Shown here piece by piece: positions 1-12,540 of a stretch of 64,000 nt of DNA (position 1 is the first letter of the stretch; each line of letters starts with the position of its first letter). The notes below the pieces were generated by a model, which was given only the letters and a program-made list of their open reading frames with translations, did no database searches and was not told the origin of the DNA. This DNA comes from Acanthacorydalis orientalis. Taxonomy: Eukaryota; Arthropoda; Insecta; Megaloptera; Corydalidae. Position numbers and translations under genes: made by a program. Where the stretch lies: NCBI GenBank assembly GCA_034766995.1, contig CM068315.1, positions 54,304,556 to 54,368,555 of the forward strand, in the 5' to 3' direction.

Positions 1-19
1 TTGTTATTGTGTTTTCATT

Positions 20-181
20 CATTTTTAATGAGCGTTCAGATTAAATATTACAGTGTTAACATTGTTGCTGTAAAATTATACAGCAGAATGGAATTCTCCC
101 ATGTGACACACACACACAAACACCTAAATCTTGTTTATTAAAAATTGTAAATAAAGCAACAATAAAGCAATGACATTTATA
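20..181 (+). repeat. Direct repeat copy 1 (partner 1164-1326)
   Basis: About 160 bp containing CAGTGTTAACATTGTTGCTG and GAATTCTCCCAT, with a close copy 1.14 kb downstream. The spacing would suit short terminal direct repeats of an element, but no genes lie between. Confidence 0.7.
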
Positions 182-365
182 CACATATATAAACAAAGCA
201 GTGTCTTTGACATTCAATGACTCTTAAGTTTGAATTCACATTGAGCAACCATCGATACAGTAAACGTTACTGAGTGGCCCGCGTTCAATTTTCAAAAATA
301 ACTCTGTTTTAGATTTCGAAAATAAACGAATTTTTTTTTAAGATGAAAACGATTTTCACTAATCT

Positions 366-716
366 GTTTTTCCAAGAAAGACCTTTTCTATAAGATTCAA
401 CACGATTGATTATTTTTTTTAAATGCCACAATAATTGAATTGAATAATTTCTAATTTATTATTTATACCTTTTGAAAAAATGAGACGTATCAGTTTCTTT
501 AATGTCAACAAAATAAAATTGTATAATATACACATGCATGAGAGATCATTAATGTAATAACTATTTTTTCCAAGAAAATCTTTTTCTATCAGATTCAATA
601 TATTTATTATTTTTTTAAAATGGCACAATAATTGAATTGAATAATATTTAATTTATTATTTATACCTTTTAAATAAATAAGGCGTATCAATTTCTTAAAT
701 ATCAAAAAAATAAAGA

Positions 717-722
<6 letters not shown>
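366..722 (+). repeat. Two tandem copies of a about 195-bp unit
   Basis: Units at about 366-530 and 562-722 share TTTTTTCCAAGAAA, ATTGAATTGAATAAT and AATTTATTATTTATACCTTT. The second runs into a (TA)n array. Confidence 0.7.

Positions 723-794
<72 letters not shown>
723..794. repeat. (TA)n microsatellite
   Basis: About 70 bp of uninterrupted TA directly following the second tandem unit. Confidence 0.95.
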
Positions 795-798
<4 letters not shown>

Positions 799-866
799 GA
801 AATTAATTTAATAAGAAAAATTTTTAGGTGATATATTAAACACGTTTATTAAATAATAGATTATTT

Positions 867-920
867 AACCCTTAGAGGGTGCTCGGGGTGACGTACACCC
901 CACACCCCGTGCTTTATTTT
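867..920. repeat. TTAACCCTTAGAGGGTGC GC-rich terminus
   Basis: A TTAA-CCC start and the inverted pair GGGTGACGTACACCC mark a possible single end of a TTAA-type MITE. No second end was located. Confidence 0.35.
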
Positions 921-1163
921 CTGTCTTTTCGATTATATTTAAAATACTCTGTGTTTTTGAATGTCATGAGAAAAAATTCAGTGTCCATATTGCAACTCTA
1001 ATGAATTTTATGGCATCTTTTCTTTCAACTTTTGAATGTATTATTTTTGATATTTTATTGAAAGCAAACGAAGGTATAAAAAGATATAGAAAAGCATGAA
1101 AATTAAAAAGTGTCATTTGTCAGTAGTTTGCATTTATTGAATTTTTTAATTGATTAATATAAA

Positions 1164-1326
1164 AGCATTTTTAATAAGTACTCAGATTAAATATTACAGT
1201 GTTAACATTGTTGCTGTAAAATTATATAGTAGAATTGAATTCTCCCATATGACATACACACACAAACACATAAATGTTGTTCATTAAAAATTGTAAATAA
1301 AGCATCAATAATGCAATGACATTTAT
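1164..1326 (+). repeat. Direct repeat copy 2 (partner 20-181)
   Basis: The same CAGTGTTAACATTGTTGCTG core and matching flanks, about 90% identical by eye, ending at CAATGACATTTATA in both. Confidence 0.7.
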
Positions 1327-1483
1327 AGAATTAATATAACTTTATATCCATTAAAGGAGATGGTTGGTTTGTTTCTTGGGTTTTTAGGGTGCTTCGACAA
1401 AATTAAAAGAGAGGTGTGTCATAAAAATAGGCTCACATAACTATTCATGTTTTGTTTCATAAGAATTGGATTTTAATTTAAAC

Positions 1484-1770
1484 TCTCCCGATGGTGTATC
1501 CACCTTGTCGTGGTGGAAGAGATTCAATGCTATAATGGTCCACAGAGCTATGTTGACGGGGGTGTAAACTCATGGCCAGGATACTCGTGTCAAACAGGAC
1601 TATGGAGAAAAGTAGATATTTCTTGGACAGAAGGTAGATAGGACCAAATAGATATGTCCTGATCTCCAAGTTGGAAATTAGGAGTCGGACACAACTCTAT
1701 CCTGTAAAAATCTTCGTTATGAGACCTAGCAGACAATCAGAACATGGATAAAAGAGAGGTGTTTTAAATG
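1484..1770 (+). mobile_element. Probable 5' region of a non-LTR retrotransposon
   Basis: The motif CCACCTTGTCGTGGTGG (1500-1516) followed by a GAGCTATGTTGACGGG segment resembles the 5' ends of arthropod LINEs, in which this short hairpin is recurrent. The GC content is clearly above the surroundings. No coding frame is preserved. Confidence 0.5.
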
Positions 1771-2430
1771 AGAGAGAGGTGTTTTTAAAAGGAGAAGCAA
1801 AAACCATTTGTTTTAAGCTTCCTGCATGTAAAGAAAAATCGATAATGACATCCACTTCTTGGTAGTCTGGATCTCCTCTGGTCGAACTCTTATCTGAATT
1901 GCAACCAGTTGTTTCATAATTTTGTGATACACTCTCGCCCTGGAAACGACCAGTTTATTCGAGCTTCACGAGTGGTGACTCCCAGTTCTCAATTCAGCGG
2001 ACAGAGTGTGCAGGACCTCCAGCGACGTTATAGAACAGATGTTCATTTCATAGTCGATCATTCCTGAAAACCACACTGTTCTGTACTGGTAAGAGGCCGC
2101 GACTCTCACTCAGTCCTCTCATATGATCTCCGAAACATTAATTATAAGTTCCATTCACTCAACACTGAGAAGTATATAGACACTGGATCAACTGGAGTGA
2201 CACTCTAGTGTAACAATCAGCAACAAGGTTAATGAAAAAGTTTGCGTTTTACATGAAAGCAGAAAATCGTGGTGACATCTTTCAATATATTGTAAAAATG
2301 CACGTAATAAATGAAGATGATGAATAATAGAAAAAATGTTAACATTAAAAAATGTACTTGATGTCAAAATGAAAAATACGGTCGAAAAAGATTAGAGATA
2401 TCAAATTTGAAAAATAAGAAAGGGTACATA
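1771..2430. other. Unassigned, higher-GC unique sequence
   Basis: About 660 bp, richer in GC than the flanks, with no long open frame. It may continue the LINE relic to its left; I cannot identify it. Confidence 0.3.
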
Positions 2431-2539
2431 AACTAAACCATATATATATATATATAAAGAGAGAGAGAGAGTGAGAGAGAATTTTCATCTTTTGAAGGTC
2501 TTTTAATGAAAAAATATTCTAATATTAGTGTAGTCGTGT

Positions 2540-2540
<1 letters not shown>

Positions 2541-2618
<78 letters not shown>
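2541..2618. repeat. (TA)n microsatellite
   Basis: 77 bp of TA. The following kilobase to 3700 is AT-rich with only short open frames and a second interrupted TA array at 3111-3170. Confidence 0.95.
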
Positions 2619-2622
<4 letters not shown>

Positions 2623-3708
2623 ACATTATTTGAGGTTAATTACTGTTTACAAACTACAAGAAACATTTTGAGACTGAGATAAGACTGAAGACTGAGATAA
2701 AATGTAAGAATCAATTTCTAATCTCTTCAACACAAAGAACAAAGAATGGAAATGCTTCTCAATCAAGACAGCGATTTATCATCATCCATATAACAATTAT
2801 GTGAAATTTTTGATGTGCTGCTTAAAAACATCACTTTTTATAAAGTAAACTGCTTTCTTTTTACATTAATATTTTATTTATTTCTTATTGTTTTATACAA
2901 ACTGATTCAAATGAATTTTCAAATTTTGTTTGAAAAATCTTCAACTTCTCTCAAATCTAAAGGACATTTAATCAATACTTTTTCAGTAGTTCAAATTTAT
3001 TAGTACATTTCTATTAACTTCTATTTGTCTATTTGTTTTCGTCGACAATGTATCAGTTTCATATTTATAAAACAAAGTAATTAAAAAGATTGAGTAAAGT
3101 CCTTTTTCCAATATATATATATTTATATATATATTTATATATATATATTTATATATATATATATATATATAAAAATGTGTGTGTACATGTGTATGTGTTT
3201 ATTTGTTTATATTACTAAACTACAAATTTAATAAACAACACTGACGTTTATAAACAGTACTAGTCAATTTAATATCATTTAAGATAAGTAATGAAAAATC
3301 CGATCTGTAAAAATATTTTCTAACCGTGGCATGACTTTGAAATGGAACAGTTTACATACATCAGGTTTTAAAAAACTGAAAAAATGTTATTAAGTGATTA
3401 CTTAAATGGTCATTTAATGCAAACGGAAAATGCGAAATCATTAAGAACCATTAGAGAATGAAGAATAATATTAATAATAATAATAATAATTCGTCGGTGT
3501 TTATAACTTTCTGTTGAAACGTGTGTTTTATAAAGTCCACGATAATTTGATATATTGAGCGTTTACTCTATATTTATTTAACACTCTACACTTCTTTAAA
3601 AGAGTATTGTGTTTTTTTAATAAAATAATAAAATCTGTTCAGTGTGAAATTAGAGAAAAAACGTCGGAGAAGGCACATATTTAAAAAAAAATTTGTTCAT
3701 TTTGTACT

Positions 3709-4127
3709 CTGGAATTTGTATACATTATATATATATATATATAGTAAAATTCTGAACATGCGGTCTCACAAAAACGACAAACAATTTAAACTGTGCACAA
3801 GACTTTTTTTCTAAATTTATTTGATTATCTCTAAAACAAGAATAAATTAAAATTTTATTGATTTGTAGTAAGAAGAAAAACAATGCTTAAGTAAAATATA
3901 AAAAAAAGGCTTCGGAATCTGTATACATTATATATATCTATATAGTAGAATTCTGTACATGTGGTCTTACAAAAACGGCAAACATTTTCAACTGTGAACA
4001 AGATTTTTTTTCTAAATTCATTTGATTATCTCTAAAACAAGAACAAATCAAAATTTCATTGACTTGCAGCGAGAAGAAAAACAATGCTTAAGTAAAATAA
4101 AAAAAAATGTTATTGGAATCTGTATAC

Positions 4128-4174
<47 letters not shown>

Positions 4175-4328
4175 GAATTCTAAACATGTGGTCTTACAAA
4201 AACGACAAACAATTTAAACTGTGAACAAGATTTTTTCTAAATTTATTCGATGATCTCTAAAACAAGAACAAATCAAAATTTCATTGACTTGCAGCGAGAA
4301 GAAAAACAATGCTTAAGTAAAATATAAA
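3709..4328 (+). repeat. Three tandem copies of a about 205-bp unit, each with internal (TA)n
   Basis: Units start at about 3711, 3914 and 4115 with GGAATCTGTATACATT, then (TA)n, then TAGAATTCT, ACAAAAACGACAAACA and AAGAAAAACAATGCTTAAGT. Copies differ mostly in TA length (about 9, 4 and 20 dinucleotides). Confidence 0.85.
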
Positions 4329-4837
4329 AAAACAATCATCTCTTTCACGTTACATTCTGCACAATTTATAATAAATAAAAAAAATTACATTAAATAAAAA
4401 CACCTACAGTCGACAAAATACAACTCATTTGATACATGGTCAGATATTTGGTACAACTTCGATTTTTTTTAAAGGTTAATTCATAAATACATGAATACTC
4501 ATTTCGTATTCTGCACTTTAATGAATTGTAATTAAACATATGTATAAAAAGTACGGCGACTTACTCTTTTGTATCGTTTCAAAAACATGATCAGGTTTCG
4601 ATTTGATTGGTTCAAGCTTTCGAGATCCTACAAAGTGTAACGTTTTCATATATCAGTCATATTCGTACAGAATGTACAGAGACTAAGACCTACTGGATAT
4701 TCTGTAATTTTAAAATTGGTCACATCTTTGTTTTGGTTCTTAAAAAAGATAATTACATCTTGACTTAATATAATTTAGCTTGGATAAAAAATGCTATTAA
4801 AACCTAAATTATTATAATTGACTCGTTTGTATCAAGT

Positions 4838-4846
<9 letters not shown>

Positions 4847-4882
<36 letters not shown>
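4847..4882. repeat. (TA)n microsatellite
   Basis: About 36 bp of TA inside gene-less AT-rich DNA (4330-5400). Confidence 0.9.
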
Positions 4883-4887
<5 letters not shown>

Positions 4888-5030
4888 CTTGTTATGCGTG
4901 AAGAAACAAGACATTTTATTTAAAACTTATGAAAATGTTAAATGAATACTATAACTATTTCAGTTAAAGAAAGCTTTAAGCAAGAAAGTAGTATTTTGAC
5001 ATTGCCTGGAAGAGCCTATATCAAATACAT

Positions 5031-5052
5031 AGACTCTTCTCTAGAAGAGTCT
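5031..5052. repeat. Short hairpin AGACTCTTCT-CT-AGAAGAGTCT
   Basis: 10-bp perfect arms with a 2-nt loop; a related GGAAGAGCC and further AGAGTCTATA repeats lie beside it. Function unknown. Confidence 0.7.
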
Positions 5053-5298
5053 ATATCAGTATATATATATATAGAGTCTATATATAATGTAAATCGAAAA
5101 AGATCTTGTTGCTGAGAGAGATATTTAAATATGTAAATTTATTTTAAATACGTGAGGTTCTCGACATGTAAGCAACAGAGTTGGCATAATTAAATACCTG
5201 AAACACAATAATATATTTATACTTATTCCAAGAAATTTTCTTATTGTATAGATTTGTAAATGAAACATTGTTTTTTTTTATATATTTTATGCGCCTGT

Positions 5299-5301
<3 letters not shown>

Positions 5302-5351
<50 letters not shown>
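5302..5351. repeat. (TA)n microsatellite
   Basis: 50 bp of TA 64 bp left of the 5.4-kb mariner end. Confidence 0.95.
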
Positions 5352-5352
<1 letters not shown>

Positions 5353-5414
5353 CATTCGTTATGAAATCATGTCGCATGGTGTTATTATTAGTTTTAAATT
5401 TTATTCTGTTTTTA

Positions 5415-6703
5415 TTAGGTATGTAGAAAAACAATTGCTGTTTATGACCTTCAAATTCATATATATTTTTCTCAGCTAATAATTGACTTTATTGATCGAA
5501 ATAAGCACCATTCGAATCGACACGTTGTTGTCAATTAGTTACATGTTTATTTATTCCGGTGGTATTGATGGAATCTCGAAATGCACCTTGATCAGAAGGT
5601 TGGTTGTTCAAGACGTTACCCTGTAAGAAGTTGTCGAAACGCTTAAACAAGTGATAATCTGTTGACGAGATATCTGATGAGTATGGTGGACGAGGCATTG
5701 TTTCATACCCCAATTCGTTCAACTTTTAGAGGGTCGATCGTGTGACGTCCGGCCGTGCATTGTCGTCCAGCAGGATTGGACCTTTTCGATTGACCAGTGC
5801 AGCGACCAGACGTTACAGTTCTTAGCGCATCTATCCCTTGACAATACCTTTCAGCTGTAATGGTTTCATCAGGATTCAAAAAAAAAGATGTAGTGGATTG
5901 TACCGAGCGAAGACCACCAAACAGTCACCATAATTTTCGTTCGGTGTAATTTCGGTTCCGCGAAATCCTTTCGGGTTTCATTTCTGTCTAATCATTGTGC
6001 AGACCGCTTCCCGTTGTCGTAAAGGATCCATTTTTTGTTACAATACGAACGAGAAATGGATCGTTTTTGTTACATTAAAGGAATATAGAACAAACTTCGT
6101 AACGGTAATTTTTTTTAGTTTTTTTTCAGTTCGTGCGGCACGCATTTGTCAGGCTTTTTTTGATTTTCCTAGCTGTTTAAGTGGTCCAGAACTGTTTTAT
6201 GACTAAACGCTTAACTTTTGTGGACGCTCTCGAATTATTGTGCGTGGTTCTGATTCAACTGACGCGTTCAGTTGGTCGTTATGGACTGAATAAGGACGTA
6301 CCCGCTACCTTCTTCATCTTCAAGACTCTAGTCCTCAGCACGAAATTTTTGGAACCGCTATTACTCTTCACGTTCCTTAACAGCACCCACACCGAAAGCA
6401 ATGTTTAACTTACGAGCAGTTTCTCCTGCTTTACTGCCCGTTTTGAACTCTCCAAAAAAACATTCTTATTTTTGAAACTACAAAAGAAAATACTAATATT
6501 TTTTTCTTTTCCATCTTTAATTCAATAGCCCAATTTTAAAGAAAATTAAGAATAAAATTAAAGTATATTTTATTAAAATACAGACCGAAAAATACACTTT
6601 AAAATGATATTAACATGGACACGTTGAAATGACACTTTAATTGAAAAAAAATAAAGTTGGAATTCGGAAAACGAAAACCGCAATCATTTTCTTACCAAAC
6701 GAA
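5415..6703 (-). mobile_element. mariner element, near full-length, degenerate
   Basis: Imperfect terminal inverted repeats (TTAGGTATGTAGAAAAACAA at the left; TTCGTTTGGTAAGAAAATGA read inward from the right) bound 1.29 kb, the normal mariner length. The minus strand encodes transposase pieces: PDETITAERYCQ and PPYSSDISSTDYHLFKRF (third catalytic region) at 5531-5900, and N-terminal remnants around 6350-6480. Frameshifts and stops make it inactive. Same subfamily as the deleted copy at 15202-15738. Confidence 0.8.
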
Positions 6704-6785
6704 TATTTTGTAGATCTTTCTATATATTTATAAAATCAAAATCATCAATAGAAAATGTTCGATGACTGCATGGTACCCAAATGTA

Positions 6786-7010
6786 TTTATCTCATGTATA
6801 AAACAGTAACTTTGCACTCTGTCCGCGATAATGGTTATATAGACATAAATGACTTTTAAAAAATATGTTTATTGTTTCATTCGGTTGCATGTAGAGGCTT
6901 GTAATTGACAAGTGGGCGAGCGCAACGAGCCTAGGGGCCAGTGAGTGTAGCGAGCAGGGGGTGAACCCCCGCAATTTCGTTGTATGATAACAATTCAGTT
7001 GTGTCCGAAG
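6786..7010 (+). repeat. Dispersed repeat with GC-rich hairpins, copy 1
   Basis: It contains GATAATGGTTATATAGACAT, TTGTAATTGACAAGTGGGCG and the hairpin GGGGGTGAACCCCC. The same order recurs at 49.4-49.97 kb and inverted at 22.96 kb. Confidence 0.65.
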
Positions 7011-7019
7011 AAAAATATA

Positions 7020-7645
7020 TAACATGAATGATGTGTACGAATAACCTTATATTTAATTGAAAATCGCATTTAAATAGTTCTAACGAAAATTGAATTTGTA
7101 ATTACAATTTTACAAATTATTTTTCCAACACTCTGCACGATTTATCCCTTTCCATTACTGTTATTATAGAGTTGGAGTGTGTAATGATATTTATCCTGTG
7201 ATATATATAACCTGAAAAATATTTAAATAGAAATATTGTCTTTTTATAAAAAATGACATCAGAAATACAATCAAATTATATAATTATTGTTCGAGAGCTT
7301 CATTTTCCTCTTATAAATTGTAACATTGTTTTTTTTATTGAAACATTGACTTAATTGTACATCTATAATTGATTGAGGATGAGGAAAAAATTTCACCAAA
7401 AAACTCATAAAAATAATAACGTAAAATCTGCATCCTAGAATTATTATCATCATTAATAATATTTTTTATTTTTTTGAAAAACCGAAACCAATTTATAATC
7501 AAAAATAAGTACATGTACATTTTTTTAAAAATATTTTACACACATTTTTTTTACCTCCAATGTGATTTTTTAGATTTATATAAATTTGAATCACATTTAA
7601 AATAAATATCTGTACACTTTTTTCTTAAAAAAATAATTTGTAATA
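7020..7645. other. Gene-less AT-rich stretch
   Basis: Only short overlapping open frames with no family resemblance; nothing further seen. Confidence 0.5.
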
Positions 7646-7649
7646 ATAC

Positions 7650-7745
7650 CAGGGGGCTTTGCACCCTACTCTCTACACTCACCAACCCTCGGGGGGCTTC
7701 GCCCGCGCTCACTTCGCTCGTATAGCATGTATTCGCTTAATATCG

Positions 7746-7795
<50 letters not shown>

Positions 7796-7860
7796 ATGTA
7801 TGAGTATGTCTATATAATAATTCTCTCAGATAGATTGCAATGCAGTTGTTTCATAAAGTC
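7650..7860 (-). repeat. Related GC-hairpin repeat with central (TA)n
   Basis: GGGGGGCTTCGCCC and GCTCACTTCGCTCG lie left of a (TA)n array (7749-7785). To its right, ATGTCTATATAATAATTCTC and GATTGCAATGCAGTTGTTT are the inverted form of the segment found at 49.76-49.80 kb. Confidence 0.55.
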
Positions 7861-8231
7861 GCACATTTCATATCATAATTCTTCATGAAAATGTCATGTA
7901 ACTTGTGGTGCCATCGTTGACACTAATTTAATACAAAATCTCTATATGTTCTTTTAAAAAACCGTTCGTCGATTTCTCGAAATTTTACAGATAATTTTTT
8001 CGTACATACATAGATTCTAGTATTGTACCAAAATCCGAAAATAAATCTTTTCAACTTGTTATCTTAATTGGATTTAATGAATTTTATAAATAAAAATATC
8101 AAAGTATTTGTGATAAGTTATTTTTTAGTCACATTACATTGTTTTAAAACTATCTTGTTTATACATTCACTTCATTGCCTTGACCTCTTATAAAAATTTT
8201 TCTAGAGAAATCTTAAATCATTTATATCTAG

Positions 8232-8233
<2 letters not shown>

Positions 8234-8291
<58 letters not shown>
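8234..8291. repeat. (TA)n microsatellite
   Basis: About 58 bp of TA; surrounding 7860-8500 is AT-rich without recognisable genes. Confidence 0.95.
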
Positions 8292-8294
<3 letters not shown>

Positions 8295-8518
8295 CTAAAG
8301 TTAAATATAAGTATATTATCCATAGATAAGGTTTCATAATTTGTTGTTATAAGTCAGTTTAATAGACCTTGTTTATTTGTTTAGCTACTAATGATAATTT
8401 GCAATAAACAAATATTTCGTGTTATAAATAAAGGAAAATATTTAAAATCGAGTATGTAATTCGTGGAATGTATTTATCGTTTCAATTGGTTACAGCACAA
8501 CATACAAAGACTTATTTG

Positions 8519-8746
8519 TCATTGAATATAATTCAATACAGTCCTGTGTAAATAAACTCCCGATGTGTTCTCTACACACCGCACAATATTCAATACAAAA
8601 AAGGTGCCCTCAGGCAGAATCTCAGCCTGTAAAGAATAAAACATATATATAAAACTGGACGTTAATTTTCCACTACACTCTGTCGGTGCTAGGTCAACGC
8701 TTAGATTAACGTTCTCGACCTTGGATACAATTTGTGAATATTTCAT
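8519..8746 (-). other. Unrecognised open frame with a splice-like acceptor
   Basis: A 75-codon minus frame contains a TTATTCTTTACAG acceptor-like site before AEILPEGTFFVLNI. GC is a little higher than the flanks. No family match; possibly a decayed element. Low support as a gene. Confidence 0.2.
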
Positions 8747-8970
8747 ATTTAATTGGTGTATATGTTTTGTGACGAGTACCTAGAAACATTTAGAATATTC
8801 CATGATTATATCATATTGTTTTCAATTAGGTTTACTTTAGGAAATTTTCTTGTTAGGGATCTTAACGATACATAATATAATCGACAATAGAAAATTCTGT
8901 ATAGTATGTTTAAAGCTCTAATTTAGACACACACATGTACAGTCATATATATATATATATATATATATAT

Positions 8971-9107
8971 ACATGTTAATGTAATTACATAATTTTATAA
9001 ATAGCAGGTTTTGTTTTTGTAATTACTGTATTTGTTGCTCTATTCCTCTGATTATATTTTCAAAATTTACACAGATCTTATGTGACTCAAATATGTTTTT
9101 TTTTAAT
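8971..9107 (+). repeat. Direct repeat copy 1 (partner 9437-9564)
   Basis: Shares ATAATTTTATAAATAGCAG, TTGTTGCTCTATTCCTCTG and TTCAAAATTTACACAG with the second copy; each copy follows a (TA)n array. Confidence 0.8.
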
Positions 9108-9329
9108 TTAATGTTAAATAGAATTAATTGTTTTTATTGTCTAAGAGTACGTAGACACCATGATATTTGACTTTTTCTGATATAAAACTGTATAAAGAAA
9201 ATTATGTAAAAATTATATTGATTTATATTACGGTTTTATAATTTTTTTAGTCGAAATGATTCATAATTAATTATAATTCATTTTGATTGCTTATGTGTAT
9301 ATAAAGGTTGATAACATCATTTTGAAAGC

Positions 9330-9564
<235 letters not shown>

Positions 9565-9880
9565 GAACATGCAACACGACCCCTCTTTTCACATTTTCTC
9601 ATTTCTTTCCATATCATCTAGTTCCATAGGCGGAATTGGGGGTTCTCGTTCTCTCCTGGCGTTAATTTCCTACCAGTTGATCGATTAAGAATTTCCTATA
9701 TTACAAGTGTGTCTCATTTTATTAATGTTTTACAGTTTTGTAGAGAATGTGTGAACCGATAACAGGTATTTCTATTCCCCAAAAGAACAATTTCAGCCAC
9801 CACTTAATCGATTTTTCCAAAAAGCAATGACGCGCAATAATTGCTCATGTCCCCGTGGAACTAATGGATTTTTAGAATAT

Positions 9881-9924
9881 ATGATGGTGTGTCCCTATAG
9901 CTCCGCTATGGGGACACCATCATA
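9881..9924. repeat. Strong hairpin around ATGATGGTGTGTCCC
   Basis: Arms ATGATGGTGTGTCCCTATAGC and GCTATGGGGACACCATCAT are near-perfect inverses with a tiny loop. It stands at the right end of a higher-GC island (9565-9925) that has no open frame, next to (TA)n. A possible transposon terminus. Confidence 0.65.
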
Positions 9925-9935
9925 AAATAATATTA

Positions 9936-9937
<2 letters not shown>

Positions 9938-9996
<59 letters not shown>
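9938..9996. repeat. (TA)n microsatellite
   Basis: About 58 bp of TA immediately after the hairpin. Confidence 0.95.
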
Positions 9997-9998
<2 letters not shown>

Positions 9999-10081
9999 TT
10001 ATACACTCATAATATTATTTTTTAGGAACATTCAATTGAAAAATTAACCAAACAAATTATTCAAAATAAAAAAAAACTTTC

Positions 10082-10125
<44 letters not shown>

Positions 10126-10129
<4 letters not shown>

Positions 10130-10405
10130 TTCTATTGAATTAACTACAATTTTTTCCTGTTTTCTGGATAAAATTTGTAAATATTTAGATATTTCTATGT
10201 ATATATATATATACATATATATATTCATCCCATTGAATTAACTACAATTTTTTCCTTTCTTCTGGATAAAATTTATAAATATGTAAACAAAATATTCAGA
10301 TATTTCTATATATATATATATTCATCCCACTGAATTAACTACAATTTTTTCCTCTTTTCTGGATAAAATCTGTAAATATATAAACAAAATATTCAGATAT
10401 TTCTT
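10126..10405 (+). repeat. Three tandem copies of a about 97-bp unit with TA linkers
   Basis: Units start at 10126, 10222 and 10320 with ATTCATCCCATTGAATTAAC, then ACAATTTTTTCCT, TTCTGGATAAAAT and CAGATATTTCT. Each is joined by a short TA run; a longer array (10087-10126) precedes the first. Confidence 0.85.
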
Positions 10406-11025
10406 TTAATAAACATCTGGTTCAGAAAAACACATTTACTTTTTCTTATCAATCTAACTGTGAATTTTGTAATCTACAAAATACATATAGCAACATCAAC
10501 TGTAAAATTTAATTCTTCAATTACATTATCAATAGACAGATGTTATTTGAGGTCATATGTTAAGTAATACGAGAACTGAATCGTCTAATTAAGCAACACA
10601 TACAAGTAAAAACCCAATAATGAATAATTTGTTACTATCAGCTTATGTTATGTATGTTTACCTCTGTTAGTACAAGAGTGTGATATTGATATTTTTTTTT
10701 CCTAGTGACCTCTACATATTGCTCACAAATTGTACAATATCTTTATGCAAAAATTCAAAGATGTTGGAAATAAGTAAATACCCGGTCACTAATTCATATT
10801 TTTTTTTTCTATTTTAACTAGGTCATTTTTTTATTATGCATACATTATCTCTCTCTTTTGTCTTTTTAACTACATAAATTAAAAAAATAGACATGTAACA
10901 ATTGTGTTTATTAAAAACAAGAAAGATTTCTAGAGGTCTCGAACAAGTTATTTACATGTTATGATGCCTGATAATGTTACATATCACACGTACCCGCACA
11001 CACACACACACACATACACACACAC

Positions 11026-11070
<45 letters not shown>

Positions 11071-11465
11071 GTAAAAATATATTAATTCAATAAACACTCG
11101 ACAATTATTTTTATATATTGCCTTTGATTTATTAGACATGTTTTTATGTGTATTTGAACTGATTAAGTAATTGATTATTAAACTCTTACGGATTAAATAC
11201 AGTTCAAACATAAATATTCAGACAGGCTTTATTCAAACGTGCGTTTGAGTACTGCTGCTATTCAAAAGTGCATATTTGAAGACTATAGTACCAAAAATAT
11301 AATTGCGAGATATCTTGAGATCTTACATATTCATTAATCCAGACGAAAGAAAAAAATTTCAAAAAAATACTGAAACGATAAAAGAAATGAAAATATAATT
11401 CGTTTCGTCATTTATTCTCCGTTCTGCGTGGGCGGAATGAAATATTTCCGGGCGATGAAAGAACA
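10406..11465. other. Gene-less AT-rich stretch with a CA/TA microsatellite
   Basis: Nothing coding seen. 10993-11071 is a (CA)n-(TA)n compound microsatellite. Confidence 0.5.
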
Positions 11466-11469
11466 CAAA

Positions 11470-12050
11470 AAAAATGATTTATTGAATAAAAAATGATTTT
11501 ATTTTTTGACATAGTCTCCTTTTAACTCGACACACTTATTCCAGTGATATTCGAGAGCCTTTATGCCATTTATAGGTCGATTCGTCCAACTCTTCAAAAT
11601 AGACGTTTATAGCGGCAATCACTTCCAAATCCGATGCGTATTTTTGATCCTGTGTGGAACCTTTTCAGGTTCGGGAAAATTCAAGTCCGCCGGGACCATG
11701 TCTGGCGAATAGACGACATGAGGCAATGATTCTAGGCCCAATTGAAAAAAATTAGCCGTCGCAATAACAGACTTGTGCCAAAGCGCATTGTCTTGATGAA
11801 ACAGAATTTTTTTCTTCACAAATCCGGGCCGTTTCTCTCAAACTTTCCGGTGCAGCTCGTCAAAGAAGTTAACACAGTACTCTCCACTTATAGTTTTATA
11901 TTTTTCAAGGTAATCGATCAAAATAATATCTTTAGTATCCCATAATACTGACACTATAACGTTTCCGGTCATCAGAAATGAATAGCAGCAGCAAATAGAA
12001 CATATTTCGAGCTCTTTCCCATAACGAAATCCAAAAATGTGCATAGGAAC
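11470..12050 (-). mobile_element. mariner transposase relic
   Basis: Minus-strand frames carry NVIVSVLWDTKDIILIDYLE and KKKILFHQDNALWHKS (second catalytic Asp), then SPDMVPADLNF in place of the usual SPDxAPSDYHLF. Two frames are needed, and the N-terminal domain is missing. It abuts a LINE fragment at about 12055. Confidence 0.75.
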
Positions 12051-12054
12051 ACCA

Positions 12055-12540
12055 AAATCCGTCTGTGTAAAACCCTTATCCGTACTATCATATCTTATGG
12101 AGGTGAAGCGTGGATCGTGTCAGTTAAGACAGCAGAAATGTTAGATACCGTCGAAAGAAGAGTGTCGAGAAGGATATTTGGGAGGTATGTGGAGAATACG
12201 CCATAACTTCAAATTATATAAAGTCTGTAAGGAATAAATCGCCTGAGATAGGCAGGTCGTACTGATCGGATGCATGACGGATTCACGAGTATCAAAAAGG
12301 GCCTCGGATGGACAACCAGACGGGAGAAGACCTGCAGGGAAAACAAAACCCAACAACAAAAAATACTTCTGCGCTACTGAAACACCCAGAGCGTAGTAGA
12401 ACAGGAACCGTTACACCAAACTCTAATAAACTCCGTTCGCCATGTGGGAGACATTAACAGTAGCCCACAGCATTCGAGGTGAGTTCATGGAACGTTTTCA
12501 CCTGGGTCAAAAGTCAAAGCTTCGATTAGCACCGGTCTCC
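12055..12540 (+). mobile_element. Non-LTR retrotransposon C-terminal fragment
   Basis: The plus strand encodes KTLIRTIISYGGEAWIVSVK and LDTVERRVSRRIFGRYVENT, the conserved YGSEAWT...RRIFG region after the reverse transcriptase of many insect LINEs. It is followed in another frame by RQVVLIGCMTDSRVSKRASD and GQPDGRRPAGKTK. Frame changes make it a relic. Opposite strand to the RT fragment at 13.1-13.7 kb. Confidence 0.75.

Noticed and set aside
20..1326. Direct repeats 20-181 and 1164-1326 considered as LTRs of a retrotransposon
   Set aside because: There is no gag or pol frame, primer-binding site or TG...CA ends between them; kept as plain direct repeats.
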